Assembly: GCA_034431895.1 (NCBI GenBank) | Contig: DAOUCM010000315.1 | Location: 1 to 13,029, forward strand | DNA length: 13,029 nt | Direction of reading: 5' to 3' | DNA from: JAABUE01 sp034431895 | GTDB lineage: Bacteria > Chloroflexota > Anaerolineae > Anaerolineales > Villigracilaceae | In this document: positions 1-7,016 of the stretch, piece by piece | Position numbering within the stretch: position 1 is the stretch's first letter | How the letters are laid out: every line of letters starts with the position of its first letter | Made by a program: the position numbers and the translations under genes | The notes under the pieces: model-generated | Told to the model about the DNA's origin: nothing | Databases searched by the model: none | Seen by the model: only the letters and a program-made list of their open reading frames with translations

Positions 1-40
1 CAACTTGGCAAGAACATTTTCCAGTGCTATATTCATAACG

Positions 41-104
41 GCTCTGTTCCTTCGTGGTTGTGGCGTTCGCAAACCAACTTTACCACGTCTGAGCAGAGCT
101 TTTT
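41..104 (+). terminator. Possible hairpin plus T-run, or degenerate repeat copy
   Basis: The arm at 41-57 (GCTCTGTTCCTTCGTGG) and the arm at 83-99 (CCACGTCTGAGCAGAGC) are imperfectly complementary, matching at about 13 of 17 positions, with outer stems GCTCTG/CAGAGC and CGTGG/CCACG. The right arm runs straight into TTTTT (100-104). This could act as an intrinsic terminator for a gene lying left of the window. Alternatively it is a decayed copy of the ACAGAG/CTCTGT-type inverted repeat seen at 7312-7377, whose right arm has a similar CTCTGTGTCTTCGTGG core. The loop is long (25 nt), so confidence is low. Confidence 0.25.
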
Positions 105-112
105 CATCTTGC

Positions 113-186
113 ATACTTGTGGGTAATCACCAACTTTTTTATCCACGCAAAAGATGTCAGCGGTACGAGGAAAATCCGCAGATTTG
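113..186 (+). repeat. Intergenic repeat relic, copy A
   Basis: The segment at 146-185 (CGCAAAAGATGTCAGCGGT, then ACGAGGAAAATCCGCAGATTT) matches 7235-7275 at about 36 of 41 positions with one gap. Upstream, ATCACCAACTTTTTT resembles the ATCAACTTTTGAG preceding the other copy, with about 20 bases missing in this one. It has the same orientation as the 7.2-kb copy. It is non-coding and its function is unknown. Confidence 0.6.
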
Positions 187-250
187 ATAGTCTTACCGCT
201 TGCCACTCTCAGGGAAGCCCCGTGATTGTTGTGCCAGCAAATACCTATTT

Positions 251-269
251 CCTGGACGGTCCGTCCAGG
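251..269. repeat. 19-bp palindrome downstream of the FHA gene
   Basis: CCTGGACGG-T-CCGTCCAGG is a perfect 9-bp inverted repeat around one central base. It lies 47 bp beyond the stop codon of the leftward FHA gene. No T run follows it on the leftward strand, so it is not a classic intrinsic terminator. It could be a processing hairpin or a dyad operator; the sequence does not decide. Confidence 0.55.
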
Positions 270-315
270 CCAGGCTGGGAGTATCCCTCCAAATTTTAAA
301 CCCGATCCGATAACC

Positions 316-969
316 TCAAACGGGCGGATTATCCAGCCGCACGCCATGTCCCCGCACGGTGTCAATGTATTGGTGGGTGGGGTCGAGGGCGGCGATGCGA
401 TCGCGCAGGCGGCGAATGAGCGCGTCCAGCGCCTGGTCGGAGACGCCAGCCGATTGTTCCTCGCCCCACACGCCAGCCACCAGGTCGGCGCGGCTGAGGA
501 CCTGTCCCTGGTTTTCGTACAATATCCATAGCAATTTGAATTGCTGCGCCGAAAGCGGCGGCGCTAATTGTCGTTGATTGATCCATACCCGCCGCGAGCG
601 GACATCCATCATCAAGCGCCCTGTGCGGGCAGCGCCCTCGGAAAGCGGCATAGTCGCGTCTGAGGTCAGGAACTGGAACTTTTGCGCCAGAGCAATTTGT
701 ACGACATCTCCATCTTGCAAGACAACCGGAGCGGTGATCGGCATTCCGTTGCAATGGGTTCCGTTCTTGCTACCCAGGTCCTCCAGAATCATCCCCTCTT
801 TCGTCGGCGTGATACGGGCGTGATAACGCGATACTTGCCGGTCGGGGATGACAATGTCGCAGGCTGCATCTCTTCCCAGCACAACAGTATGCGCCAATGG
901 CCAGCGCTGGTTATGCAGCACGCCCTCTTGGGCAACGAGCATCGGTTGGTCATTGCTTGGCAGTTCCAT
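316..969 (-). CDS. FHA domain / winged-helix (PhoB/OmpR-type) transcriptional regulator
   Basis: This 217-residue protein is predicted to be a cytoplasmic regulator that senses phosphothreonine and binds DNA. Residues about 10-101 form a forkhead-associated domain with the classic motifs: GRD (32-34), SRYH (47-50) and LGSKNGT (65-71). The phosphopeptide-contacting Arg, Ser and Asn are therefore all present. Residues about 118-213 form a PhoB/OmpR-type winged helix, with the LSAQQFKLLWIL helix, a recognition helix around 176-192 and the wing YIDTVRGHGVRL (201-212). There is no receiver domain. The start at 969 is preceded by GAGAGG three bases upstream. The gene diverges from a Ser/Thr kinase gene 123 bp away, which suggests that the kinase, or a substrate it phosphorylates, controls this regulator. 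Mycobacterial EmbR also combines FHA and winged-helix domains under a kinase (PknH), but in the opposite order and with an extra BTAD domain. Target genes are unknown. Confidence 0.9.
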   Translation of the reverse strand: MELPSNDQPMLVAQEGVLHNQRWPLAHTVVLGRDAACDIVIPDRQVSRYHARITPTKEGMILEDLGSKNGTHCNGMPITAPVVLQDGDVVQIALAQKFQFLTSDATMPLSEGAARTGRLMMDVRSRRVWINQRQLAPPLSAQQFKLLWILYENQGQVLSRADLVAGVWGEEQSAGVSDQALDALIRRLRDRIAALDPTHQYIDTVRGHGVRLDNPPV

Positions 970-979
970 AGGCCTCTCG

Positions 980-1010
980 ATTTTGCAACTCAGATTTCAC
1001 GTATTTTGCA
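980..1010. promoter_or_regulatory. Direct ATTTTGCA repeats, possible operator
   Basis: ATTTTGCA occurs at 980-987 and again at 1003-1010, exactly 23 bp apart (about two helical turns), with a weaker ATTTCACG between them (994-1001). The repeats sit between the FHA regulator start (969) and the TATAAT box at 1022. PhoB/OmpR-type winged helices commonly bind direct repeats in tandem on one DNA face, so this is a plausible autoregulatory site for the adjacent regulator. No binding data support it; it is inferred from spacing and position only. Confidence 0.35.
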
Positions 1011-1021
1011 GCGCTCTCATG

Positions 1022-1027
1022 TATAAT
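1022..1027 (+). promoter_or_regulatory. TATAAT -10 box upstream of the kinase gene
   Basis: A perfect TATAAT lies 65 bp before the kinase start codon, inside an AT-rich stretch (TATAATATA). No good -35 hexamer is found at 16-18 bp, so the promoter may need an activator, which would fit the direct repeats just upstream. On the opposite strand the same stretch reads TATATT/TATTAT and could serve the FHA gene. Confidence 0.4.
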
Positions 1028-1092
1028 ATAGCAGAAAAGCGCCAATCTGTGCAGAATCGACGCCGAAAATTTCCCTGCACAGCCTGCTTTCC

Positions 1093-2106
1093 ATGAAATC
1101 AGATATGTCTTTCCCGCTCAAACACGGGGAGGTGTTGCGTGGCCGTTATCAGGTGCGCGAACGAATCGGCCAGGGCGGTATGGGGTGTATTTATCTGGCC
1201 GAGGATTTGCGGCTTACGGGTCGTTTGTGCGCTGTCAAAGAAGTGCGCTACGATCGCGCCCTCCCAGACAAGGTCTTGAAGCAAGCCCGCGAACAGTTCT
1301 TTCGTGAGGCTACTATCCTTGCGCGCCTGGACCACCCGAACCTGCCCAAAGTCTCTGATTTCTTCTTCATCGGCCCGCGCGATTACCTGGTGATGGACTA
1401 TGTGCCAGGCAATGACTTGCGCGACCTGATGCTGGAGGCCCGCCGTCACAAGGAGTTTCTGCCTGAGAAGGATGTGCTGCGTTGGGCCAGTCAATTGGCA
1501 GATGCGTTGGCCTTCTTGCACAACCAGGAGCCGCCCATCGTTCACCGCGACATCAAACCCAGCAACCTCAAGTTGACTCCCAGCGGCTTGCTCAAACTGG
1601 TGGACTTTGGACTGGTCAAGATTTTGGCGCCTGAGGAAGTGACCATCACTGTCATCCAGGGGCAGGGGACGGCTTTGTACACGCCTCTCGAACAATATGG
1701 CGGCGATGGATTGCACACCGATTCGCGCTCGGATATCTATGCTTTCGGCGCGACGCTCTATCATTTGTTGACGAATCAGCCCCCGGCGGATGCGCGCAAA
1801 CGCTTCTTACTCCCCGATAGCCTGATTCCGCCTCGACAGATCAACCCTGCCCTCAGCCCTCGCACCGAGCGCGCTATCTTGTGGGCGATGGCTTTGCATC
1901 CCAATGAGCGCCCGGCCTCCATCGAACTTCTGCGGCAGGCCCTGCTTGGTTATCGCGAGCCGCCCACTTTGCCTGTGGCGGTCGCGCAGGCGGAGGCGGC
2001 ACCTGAAACGCTTTGGGACGATCTCTCGAAGATGCCAGAAAACGCTTTGGTTTGGTCTATGGCGGGCTTGCTTTTACTCAGTTTGATGGTTACCCTCATC
2101 CATTAG
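1093..2106 (+). CDS. Membrane-anchored Ser/Thr protein kinase (Hanks type)
   Basis: This 337-residue eukaryotic-like kinase is predicted to phosphorylate Ser/Thr on cytoplasmic proteins. Motifs in order are the glycine loop IGQGGMG (25-31), AVK with ATP-binding Lys49, helix-C Glu72, the catalytic loop HRDIKPSN (151-158), the metal-binding DFG (171-173), the activation segment ending in GTALYTPLEQYG (192-203, a TPLE variant of APE), and DIYAFG (214-219). Having HRD, it is an RD kinase, normally activated by activation-loop phosphorylation; T185 and T187 lie in that loop. A 19-residue hydrophobic helix (about 318-336) ends the protein, so the kinase domain is cytoplasmic and tail-anchored with no extracellular sensor domain. 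The start at 1093 lacks a clear ribosome binding site, and Met5 (1105) is an alternative. The last 11 bp overlap the end of the convergent GH3 gene. The divergent FHA regulator is the obvious candidate partner. Confidence 0.93.
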   Translation: MKSDMSFPLKHGEVLRGRYQVRERIGQGGMGCIYLAEDLRLTGRLCAVKEVRYDRALPDKVLKQAREQFFREATILARLDHPNLPKVSDFFFIGPRDYLVMDYVPGNDLRDLMLEARRHKEFLPEKDVLRWASQLADALAFLHNQEPPIVHRDIKPSNLKLTPSGLLKLVDFGLVKILAPEEVTITVIQGQGTALYTPLEQYGGDGLHTDSRSDIYAFGATLYHLLTNQPPADARKRFLLPDSLIPPRQINPALSPRTERAILWAMALHPNERPASIELLRQALLGYREPPTLPVAVAQAEAAPETLWDDLSKMPENALVWSMAGLLLLSLMVTLIH

Positions 2107-4876
2107 CGCGCTGCATCCATAGCCAGGCGCAAACGACGCCGATGATTTCTCCGCCGGCAAGCACCGCCAATAAGCCGAACATCCCATTTTCCGTTGCCAG
2201 ATACAGGCTGCCGGGCAATCCGAGCGCCGCATAGTTGTATCCAATCAACCCGCCCAATAAGGCGCACAATCCCCAGCGCACCCCCCAGCGCCGGGAGCGG
2301 AGACGCTGCCCTGCCAGATAGGCCGGCCAGGCGCTCAGGGAGATGAAAAGCATGGCTAAGGGCCATGCCGCCAGGCGCGGATAGCCTGCCGGCGAGATGA
2401 AGTCGTTGTCTGCTGGCGGCGTTTCGGGCAAAGGGGTTGGTGCGGCGGTGGCAGACGGCATCGGTGCAATGACGGTGACCGCGGCTGCCTCGCCAGGGGT
2501 GACATCAATTTGGATGACATCCGACAGGGTAGCCGCATCGCTGGAGGCGCGGATTTCTATCAAACCGGGCTTTTCGAGCGCAAACGAGACCCTTGCTACT
2601 CCGTTGGTGGTGACTTGCTCTATTTGCTGGATGATGCCGCCGCTTTCGCCGCTCAGCAGGACATCGAAACGCACCACCGTGCCATCTGGCACAGGATGAC
2701 CGTTGTGGTCCACGATGATGCCGGTGCGTACATACAGGGTGTCGCCGATTCGCAGGAGAGGGATGGGCGTCGGCTCAGGGGTCGCGGGAGAGGCCGAGGC
2801 GGTGGGCGGCGTTGCGGTAACGGAAGCAGGCGGAGTGTCCAGCGAGAGCGAGATGATTTGTTGCGGGTTGGGGCTGGTCATTTCGATCAAGTCATAGCCA
2901 GCGCCAGGGATGGAAACGGGCGAGTTGCCAGAGGCGGGAAGTTCCTGGTAGAGCAGGCGGGCGGCCGCATCCACAAAGGCGGGTTGTTTGCTATATAGGC
3001 AGTAGTAGGCTGTCAGCCTGGAGATGTCGGTGGCGTCGAAGTAATAAGGGGCGGTAAAAGAAAACAGGATGACACGCTTGTTTCGCAGCAAGTCCTGGCG
3101 CTCGGAGAGGAAGCGGCTCAGCAATTCTGGTCGTCCCAGGCCGGCGCCCGATAACGCAATCACAATCCAGTTGGCGCGGTTGATGTCGTTGACCAGGGCG
3201 GGTAATTCGGCGCCGTCGAGGAGCGCCCGCAGATCGTCGAAGGAGTAGGAACTCAGGCGCGCCTCCGAGACTTGCCGCCCGGCAGTAGACCCGTACAGGC
3301 GTGCAACCGCTTCTTGGAGGGCTGTGACAGGAAGGGTGGAACGCAGCGGGCAGCCCTGACATTGGGCGTAGGGGGCCGAGTCGGTCAGGAAGAGCAAACG
3401 ATCGCGCACGGAGGGCGGGACGTCGAGTACCGCGCTCAATTCTTGGGCATCGGGGCTGACCAGGGTGGCTGCACGGCGCGAAACCTCCAGCGTCACAGGT
3501 TGAGATTGCCCAATTTCTGCTAATCTATCCGAGGAGGGGGTGACGTTGGCAAGCGTGAAGCCTTTGAACAAACTTTGTTTGCGCGCCAGGATGCGCGTCA
3601 CGGCGGCATCTACTTGCTGTGCAAAGGTCGGGTCTTCCCGATAGCGCTGAACGAAGAAGTCGAGGATGTCCAGGGTGGCTGTATAGGTGTCGTCTGCACC
3701 GCTGGAGATGTTGCCCAAGTAGAGCAAATCGTTGCCGGCCAGAAAGGCGTCTCGCGCAACCAAGGGGGGAGAGAAGCCTTCGCTGGCTGGGGCGTAGAAG
3801 GTGTATACCGCATGGCTGCCCAGGTCGTCGCTGATGAGCAATCCGCCGTCGTCGTGCCAGGTCCCCATTTCGGGCAAGGACAGGATGACGTTCAATGCCT
3901 GCTGGTCGAAACTCAAGGGGCGTGTGGTGGCGCGAATATTGCCCTGCAAGCCCTGATAGCGGATGTGGGATACCAGCAGGCCGTCGGCGCGGGTGGAGGA
4001 GTCAGGGGCTTTGCCTGTGACGGCAAAGAAGGGCGCCAGTTCGATTTGTTTGAGTTGCTCCAAAGAGCGGCGGACGGTTGGCACCTCTATTTCCAGCGGG
4101 CGGTCGGCAGCGCCCAGGCCGGGAAAGTGTTTTGGAACCACCAACAGGCGTCCCTGGCTGCCAGCATGGAGGCCGCTGATGTAGGCTTGTCCCATTTTGG
4201 CAACCCAATAGGGGTCGCCGCCGAAGGAACGGGCGCCAATGCCGCCGCGCATAGCCGCAGCCGGGGCTTCCAGCACGTCCAGCGAGGGGCCCAGGTATAG
4301 GTTGAAGCCCAGGGCGCTCAATTCTTTTCCCTGGATTTCTGCAACTTGCCCTGCCAGTTCAGGTTTCCAGGTAGCGCCAAGCGCCATGAGGCTTGGCAAG
4401 TCGGTCAGGCCGCTGAGAATTTGATCGCTGGGATAGCCGTTTCCATCTTGCTCGATGCCTACCAGCAGCGGTATATAGGCGTGTGGGGTGTCGGGTTGCG
4501 GATAGGCGCTGTCCCATTCGATTTGTTGCAGGCTGGCAATCAACTGGTAGGCCGCAGGCAGGGTCTCGGGAGCAGCCACAAAATTGTCGTTTTCGGCGCG
4601 CAAGATGACCCCGCCGATGTGGTGGTTGGCAATCAAATCATAGATAGGCGATTGGGGGTCGGCGCTGGCACCCTCGAATGTCACCAGGAACAATTGCCCT
4701 ACCCGCTCTTCTGGCGAAAGCGCGGCCAGCAGTTGATTCAAATTTGCTGGCGGCGGGGGCGTTTGGGCATAGACTGGCTGCGCCGGCGTCGGGAGCGCAA
4801 CCGTCAGCGTAATCAGCAAGAGCAGAGAGGTAAACCGTAGCGCAATCATGCGTTTTCTGTTTCCCCGCCGCTGCAC
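2096..4876 (-). CDS. Secreted, membrane-anchored GH3 (beta-N-acetylglucosaminidase-like) protein with Ig-like domain
   Basis: This 926-residue protein (numbered from the GTG at 4876) has a basic start and a signal peptide ending near VYA (35-37). A glycoside hydrolase family 3 TIM barrel follows (about 45-435), with a GVILR strand, GIEQDG (140-145), KHFPGLG (249-255) and ISDDL (348-352). The first Asp of SDD is the expected nucleophile. The Asp-Ser/Thr-His acid/base motif of NagZ is absent: after KHFPGLG the sequence reads AADRPLEIE. An alpha/beta GH3 C-domain-like region (about 456-655) carries a CQGC pair (506-509). Next come a Pro/Thr linker, an Ig-like domain of the invasin Big_1 style (about 706-793), a second linker and three hydrophobic helices (about 834-917). 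The catalytic part should therefore sit outside the membrane. I chose GTG because GGAGG lies 5 nt before it. An ATG at 4888 has no ribosome site, and an ATG at 4849 would also keep the signal peptide. The likely substrate is an envelope or peptidoglycan glycan, but this is unproven. Confidence 0.85.
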   Translation of the reverse strand: MQRRGNRKRMIALRFTSLLLLITLTVALPTPAQPVYAQTPPPPANLNQLLAALSPEERVGQLFLVTFEGASADPQSPIYDLIANHHIGGVILRAENDNFVAAPETLPAAYQLIASLQQIEWDSAYPQPDTPHAYIPLLVGIEQDGNGYPSDQILSGLTDLPSLMALGATWKPELAGQVAEIQGKELSALGFNLYLGPSLDVLEAPAAAMRGGIGARSFGGDPYWVAKMGQAYISGLHAGSQGRLLVVPKHFPGLGAADRPLEIEVPTVRRSLEQLKQIELAPFFAVTGKAPDSSTRADGLLVSHIRYQGLQGNIRATTRPLSFDQQALNVILSLPEMGTWHDDGGLLISDDLGSHAVYTFYAPASEGFSPPLVARDAFLAGNDLLYLGNISSGADDTYTATLDILDFFVQRYREDPTFAQQVDAAVTRILARKQSLFKGFTLANVTPSSDRLAEIGQSQPVTLEVSRRAATLVSPDAQELSAVLDVPPSVRDRLLFLTDSAPYAQCQGCPLRSTLPVTALQEAVARLYGSTAGRQVSEARLSSYSFDDLRALLDGAELPALVNDINRANWIVIALSGAGLGRPELLSRFLSERQDLLRNKRVILFSFTAPYYFDATDISRLTAYYCLYSKQPAFVDAAARLLYQELPASGNSPVSIPGAGYDLIEMTSPNPQQIISLSLDTPPASVTATPPTASASPATPEPTPIPLLRIGDTLYVRTGIIVDHNGHPVPDGTVVRFDVLLSGESGGIIQQIEQVTTNGVARVSFALEKPGLIEIRASSDAATLSDVIQIDVTPGEAAAVTVIAPMPSATAAPTPLPETPPADNDFISPAGYPRLAAWPLAMLFISLSAWPAYLAGQRLRSRRWGVRWGLCALLGGLIGYNYAALGLPGSLYLATENGMFGLLAVLAGGEIIGVVCAWLWMQRANG

Positions 4877-4877
4877 T

Positions 4878-5630
4878 TTACCCTCCATTCGATAGGATTT
4901 CGAGCGCCAGTTTGGGATGGCTGGTGAACAGGCCGTCTACGCCCCACTTGAACAGGCGGCGCATGTCTTCGGCTTCGACCACGGGGTAGACGTGTACGCG
5001 GCGGCCCAGGCGGTGGACGCGGGCAATTTGTTGGGGCGTCGTGTCTTTGAGGTGAGGATGAAGGGCCTGGTAATCCCCAAAGTTGAAGACGAAGGAGCGC
5101 GCCCAGCCGCCTTTCCAACCGGCTAGGGCCAGCAAGCCGCGCGGGACTTGGGGAAGCAGGTGGCGGGTGCGCGCCAGATTCGGAGGCAGGAAGGAGGAGA
5201 AGATGACCGTTTCCTGCAAGCCAAAGCGTTCGACCAGGGCGCACGTTTTTTCGGCCAGTTCGTAGTCGAATTTCGTGTAGTAGTTGCTTAGTTCTACGTT
5301 GATGATGACGCGCTTGCCAATGGTTTCGAATACCTCGGCCAGGGTGGGGATTTTCTCGCCGCGGAAGGCCTCGGAGAAATGACTGCCGGCATCTAATTCG
5401 CGCAGAGCCGCCAGCGGCATGTCGGCTACTCGGCCATGACCGTTCGTAGTGCGTTCCAGGCGCGGGTCGTGGAAGACGATGATTTCGCCGTCGGCGCTCA
5501 ACTTGGCGTCTAATTCGATGCCATGTGCGCCTTGCGCAACGGCCAGTTCGAAGGCCGCCAGGGTGTTTTCGGGTGCGTCGGCGGCAGCGCCGCGATGGGC
5601 AAAGATGAATGGACGGGGCCAGTCGCGCAT
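4878..5630 (-). CDS. Glycerophosphodiester phosphodiesterase
   Basis: This 250-residue cytoplasmic enzyme should hydrolyse glycerophosphodiesters to glycerol 3-phosphate and an alcohol. Signature residues of the GDPD TIM barrel are present: AHRG (11-14), PENT (20-23), the metal ligands in ELD (39-41) and FHD (53-55, with the catalytic His), and NVEL (111-114). The C-terminal KWGVDGLFTSHP matches the usual end of the barrel. The length is typical, and no signal peptide is seen. The frame stays open upstream to 5783, but that part lies inside the ATPase gene. The ATG at 5630 directly precedes MRDWPRPFIFAHRG, overlaps the ATPase stop codon as TGATG, and has GGAG five bases upstream. It is the middle gene of a three-gene operon with the ATPase and the GH3 protein. 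The usual W-T-x-N motif near the end is replaced by VYPVVE, so the preferred substrate may differ. Confidence 0.92.
   Translation of the reverse strand: MRDWPRPFIFAHRGAAADAPENTLAAFELAVAQGAHGIELDAKLSADGEIIVFHDPRLERTTNGHGRVADMPLAALRELDAGSHFSEAFRGEKIPTLAEVFETIGKRVIINVELSNYYTKFDYELAEKTCALVERFGLQETVIFSSFLPPNLARTRHLLPQVPRGLLALAGWKGGWARSFVFNFGDYQALHPHLKDTTPQQIARVHRLGRRVHVYPVVEAEDMRRLFKWGVDGLFTSHPKLALEILSNGG
4882..4886 (-). promoter_or_regulatory. GGAGG ribosome binding site deciding a GTG start
   Basis: On the leftward strand GGAGG is followed by five bases and then GTG (4876-4874). The site lies inside the last codons of the GDPD gene, whose TAA stop (4880-4878) falls between the site and the GTG. 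This favours the GTG start for the GH3 gene and implies translational coupling. Confidence 0.55.
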
Positions 5631-6964
5631 CAAATCTCCACAAAGTAGGCTTTGGCGGCTCGGTCTATCATCTCGCGCGACATGACTGGCGGCACTGAGA
5701 GATAACTGGAAATGTCGAGAATCTGGTCGCACAGATCGCGCGGATGCGAAGCGCGCAGTTTGCGATTGCGCTTGATGTACCATTCCTGTAACAAGTAGGC
5801 CAGTCCCTGGTCGTTGTATTCCACACGTTTGTCGGCAGCCACTCGCTTGAAGATTTCTCGATACTCTTCGTAGGAGGGATCGCCGATTTCGATCTTATGG
5901 CGCAGGCGGCGCAAGAAGGCTTCGTCTACCAGGTCTTTGGGCGGCAGGTTGGTGGAGAAGACAATCAGCACATCGAAGGGAACTTCCACTTTTCGCCCGT
6001 TGTGCAGGGTGAGATAGTCTACGCGGTTTTCAAGGGGAACGATCCAGCGGTTGAGCAGGTCGCGGGGGCGCACTTGTTGGCGGCCAAAGTCGTCAATCAA
6101 CAGGATGCCGCCATTGGCTTTGACCTGGAAAGGCGCCTCGTAGAACTTGTGCGTTTCGTCGAAGACCAGGTCGAGGCCCTCCAGAGTCAGTTCGCCGCCG
6201 GTCACAATGAAAGGACGGCGTATTTTGATCCAGCGCGGATCGCGGCGGGTGGTGGCGCGCAGGCCGCCGGTGGTGGAACCGGGCGTGCGGTTTTCGTCGG
6301 AGGCCAGTTTGTGACTGACCGCGTCATAGACTTTGATGACCTGGCCGTCCAGATATAATGCGAACGGAATATACAATGTCTGACTCAGCACCAGGTTGCC
6401 AAAGGCGCGCGCAATGCTGGTCTTGCCATTGCCGGGCGGCCCATACATGAAAATGGAGGTGCCAGAGTTGAGGGCCGGTCCCAGCCGCTGGAAAGTACTC
6501 TCGGAAATGACCAGTTGCGAGAGAATCTGGCGCATGGTGCGGGCGGTAACGGTCATGCGCCCGCTTTTTTGGCGGCGGATGGCCTCGTTGTAGACTTCGA
6601 AGGGCACCGGGGCAGGGCCGGCATATTGGCTGCGTTCCAAGGCTTCGCGCGCGCGCTGGATGCCGGCGCCGGTAATGCCGTAAGTATAAGCGCCTTCGCC
6701 CAGGCCGCCTCCTTGCGAGGATTTGACCTCGATGAGTTTTTCCTGCTTGAGAGAAACCAGAATTTGGTCGGTCACGCCTGCAAAGGGCAAGGCGATTTCT
6801 TCGGCAATCTTGAAGCCAGTCAAGTAGCCACGGAAGTACATGACTTTCAAGACCAGGTCTTGCAGCCAGAGGGGGTTGAGTCCTGTATCGTCCACACTGT
6901 TGATTTGCGGCGGGATGAAACTGCCTGCCGATGCAGGCGGAGGGGGGGTAAGTGGATTGGTCAT
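5630..6964 (-). CDS. AAA+ ATPase with N-terminal winged-helix-like domain
   Basis: This 444-residue protein is predicted to be a cytoplasmic AAA+ ATPase of unknown specific role. It starts with a Pro-rich tail, then a helical region (about 32-110) resembling a winged helix, with LVLKVMYFRGYLTGFKIAEE and a Gly-rich wing. Walker A is GPPGNGKT (175-182), Walker B is ILLIDD (287-292), sensor 1 is STN (337-339), a likely arginine finger is in AFLRRLRHKIEI (349-360), and HPRDL (407-411) lies near the sensor 2 position. The stretch between Walker A and B is about 105 residues, longer than in simple AAA+ proteins, and contains a Gly/Thr/Arg-rich loop (228-243). No membrane segment is seen. The start at 6964 has GAGG five bases upstream. 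It is the first gene of an operon with GDPD and the GH3 protein. MoxR-type chaperone or remodelling functions are possible, but no partner with a VWA domain is present. Confidence 0.85.
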   Translation of the reverse strand: MTNPLTPPPPASAGSFIPPQINSVDDTGLNPLWLQDLVLKVMYFRGYLTGFKIAEEIALPFAGVTDQILVSLKQEKLIEVKSSQGGGLGEGAYTYGITGAGIQRAREALERSQYAGPAPVPFEVYNEAIRRQKSGRMTVTARTMRQILSQLVISESTFQRLGPALNSGTSIFMYGPPGNGKTSIARAFGNLVLSQTLYIPFALYLDGQVIKVYDAVSHKLASDENRTPGSTTGGLRATTRRDPRWIKIRRPFIVTGGELTLEGLDLVFDETHKFYEAPFQVKANGGILLIDDFGRQQVRPRDLLNRWIVPLENRVDYLTLHNGRKVEVPFDVLIVFSTNLPPKDLVDEAFLRRLRHKIEIGDPSYEEYREIFKRVAADKRVEYNDQGLAYLLQEWYIKRNRKLRASHPRDLCDQILDISSYLSVPPVMSREMIDRAAKAYFVEI

Positions 6965-7016
6965 AAAACCTCACACAAAAAACATCATCTATCCTCTCGA
7001 TCTATCGAGGGACGGC

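Larger units (their letters stand above)
1..315. other. Non-coding stretch with repeat relics
   Basis: I see no convincing gene here. The open frames are short, overlap one another on both strands, have no recognisable domain and lack good ribosome binding sites. What can be seen is an imperfect inverted repeat followed by a T run (41-104), a repeat relic shared with the 7.2-kb intergenic region (about 113-186), and a 19-bp palindrome just downstream of the FHA gene (251-269). Each is listed separately. Confidence 0.7.

Noticed and set aside
316..2106. Anti-phage or toxin-antitoxin defence system centred on the kinase
   Set aside because: There is no nuclease, toxin, or phage-defence partner nearby. 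The kinase and FHA regulator fit ordinary signalling.
3575..4300. A 241-codon plus-strand frame inside the GH3 gene
   Set aside because: It is antisense to the conserved GH3 catalytic domain, with no recognisable motif.
5631..5783. Upstream 51-codon extension of the GDPD frame
   Set aside because: It lies wholly within the ATPase gene and adds no GDPD-like sequence. The ATG at 5630 has its own ribosome site and overlaps the ATPase stop.
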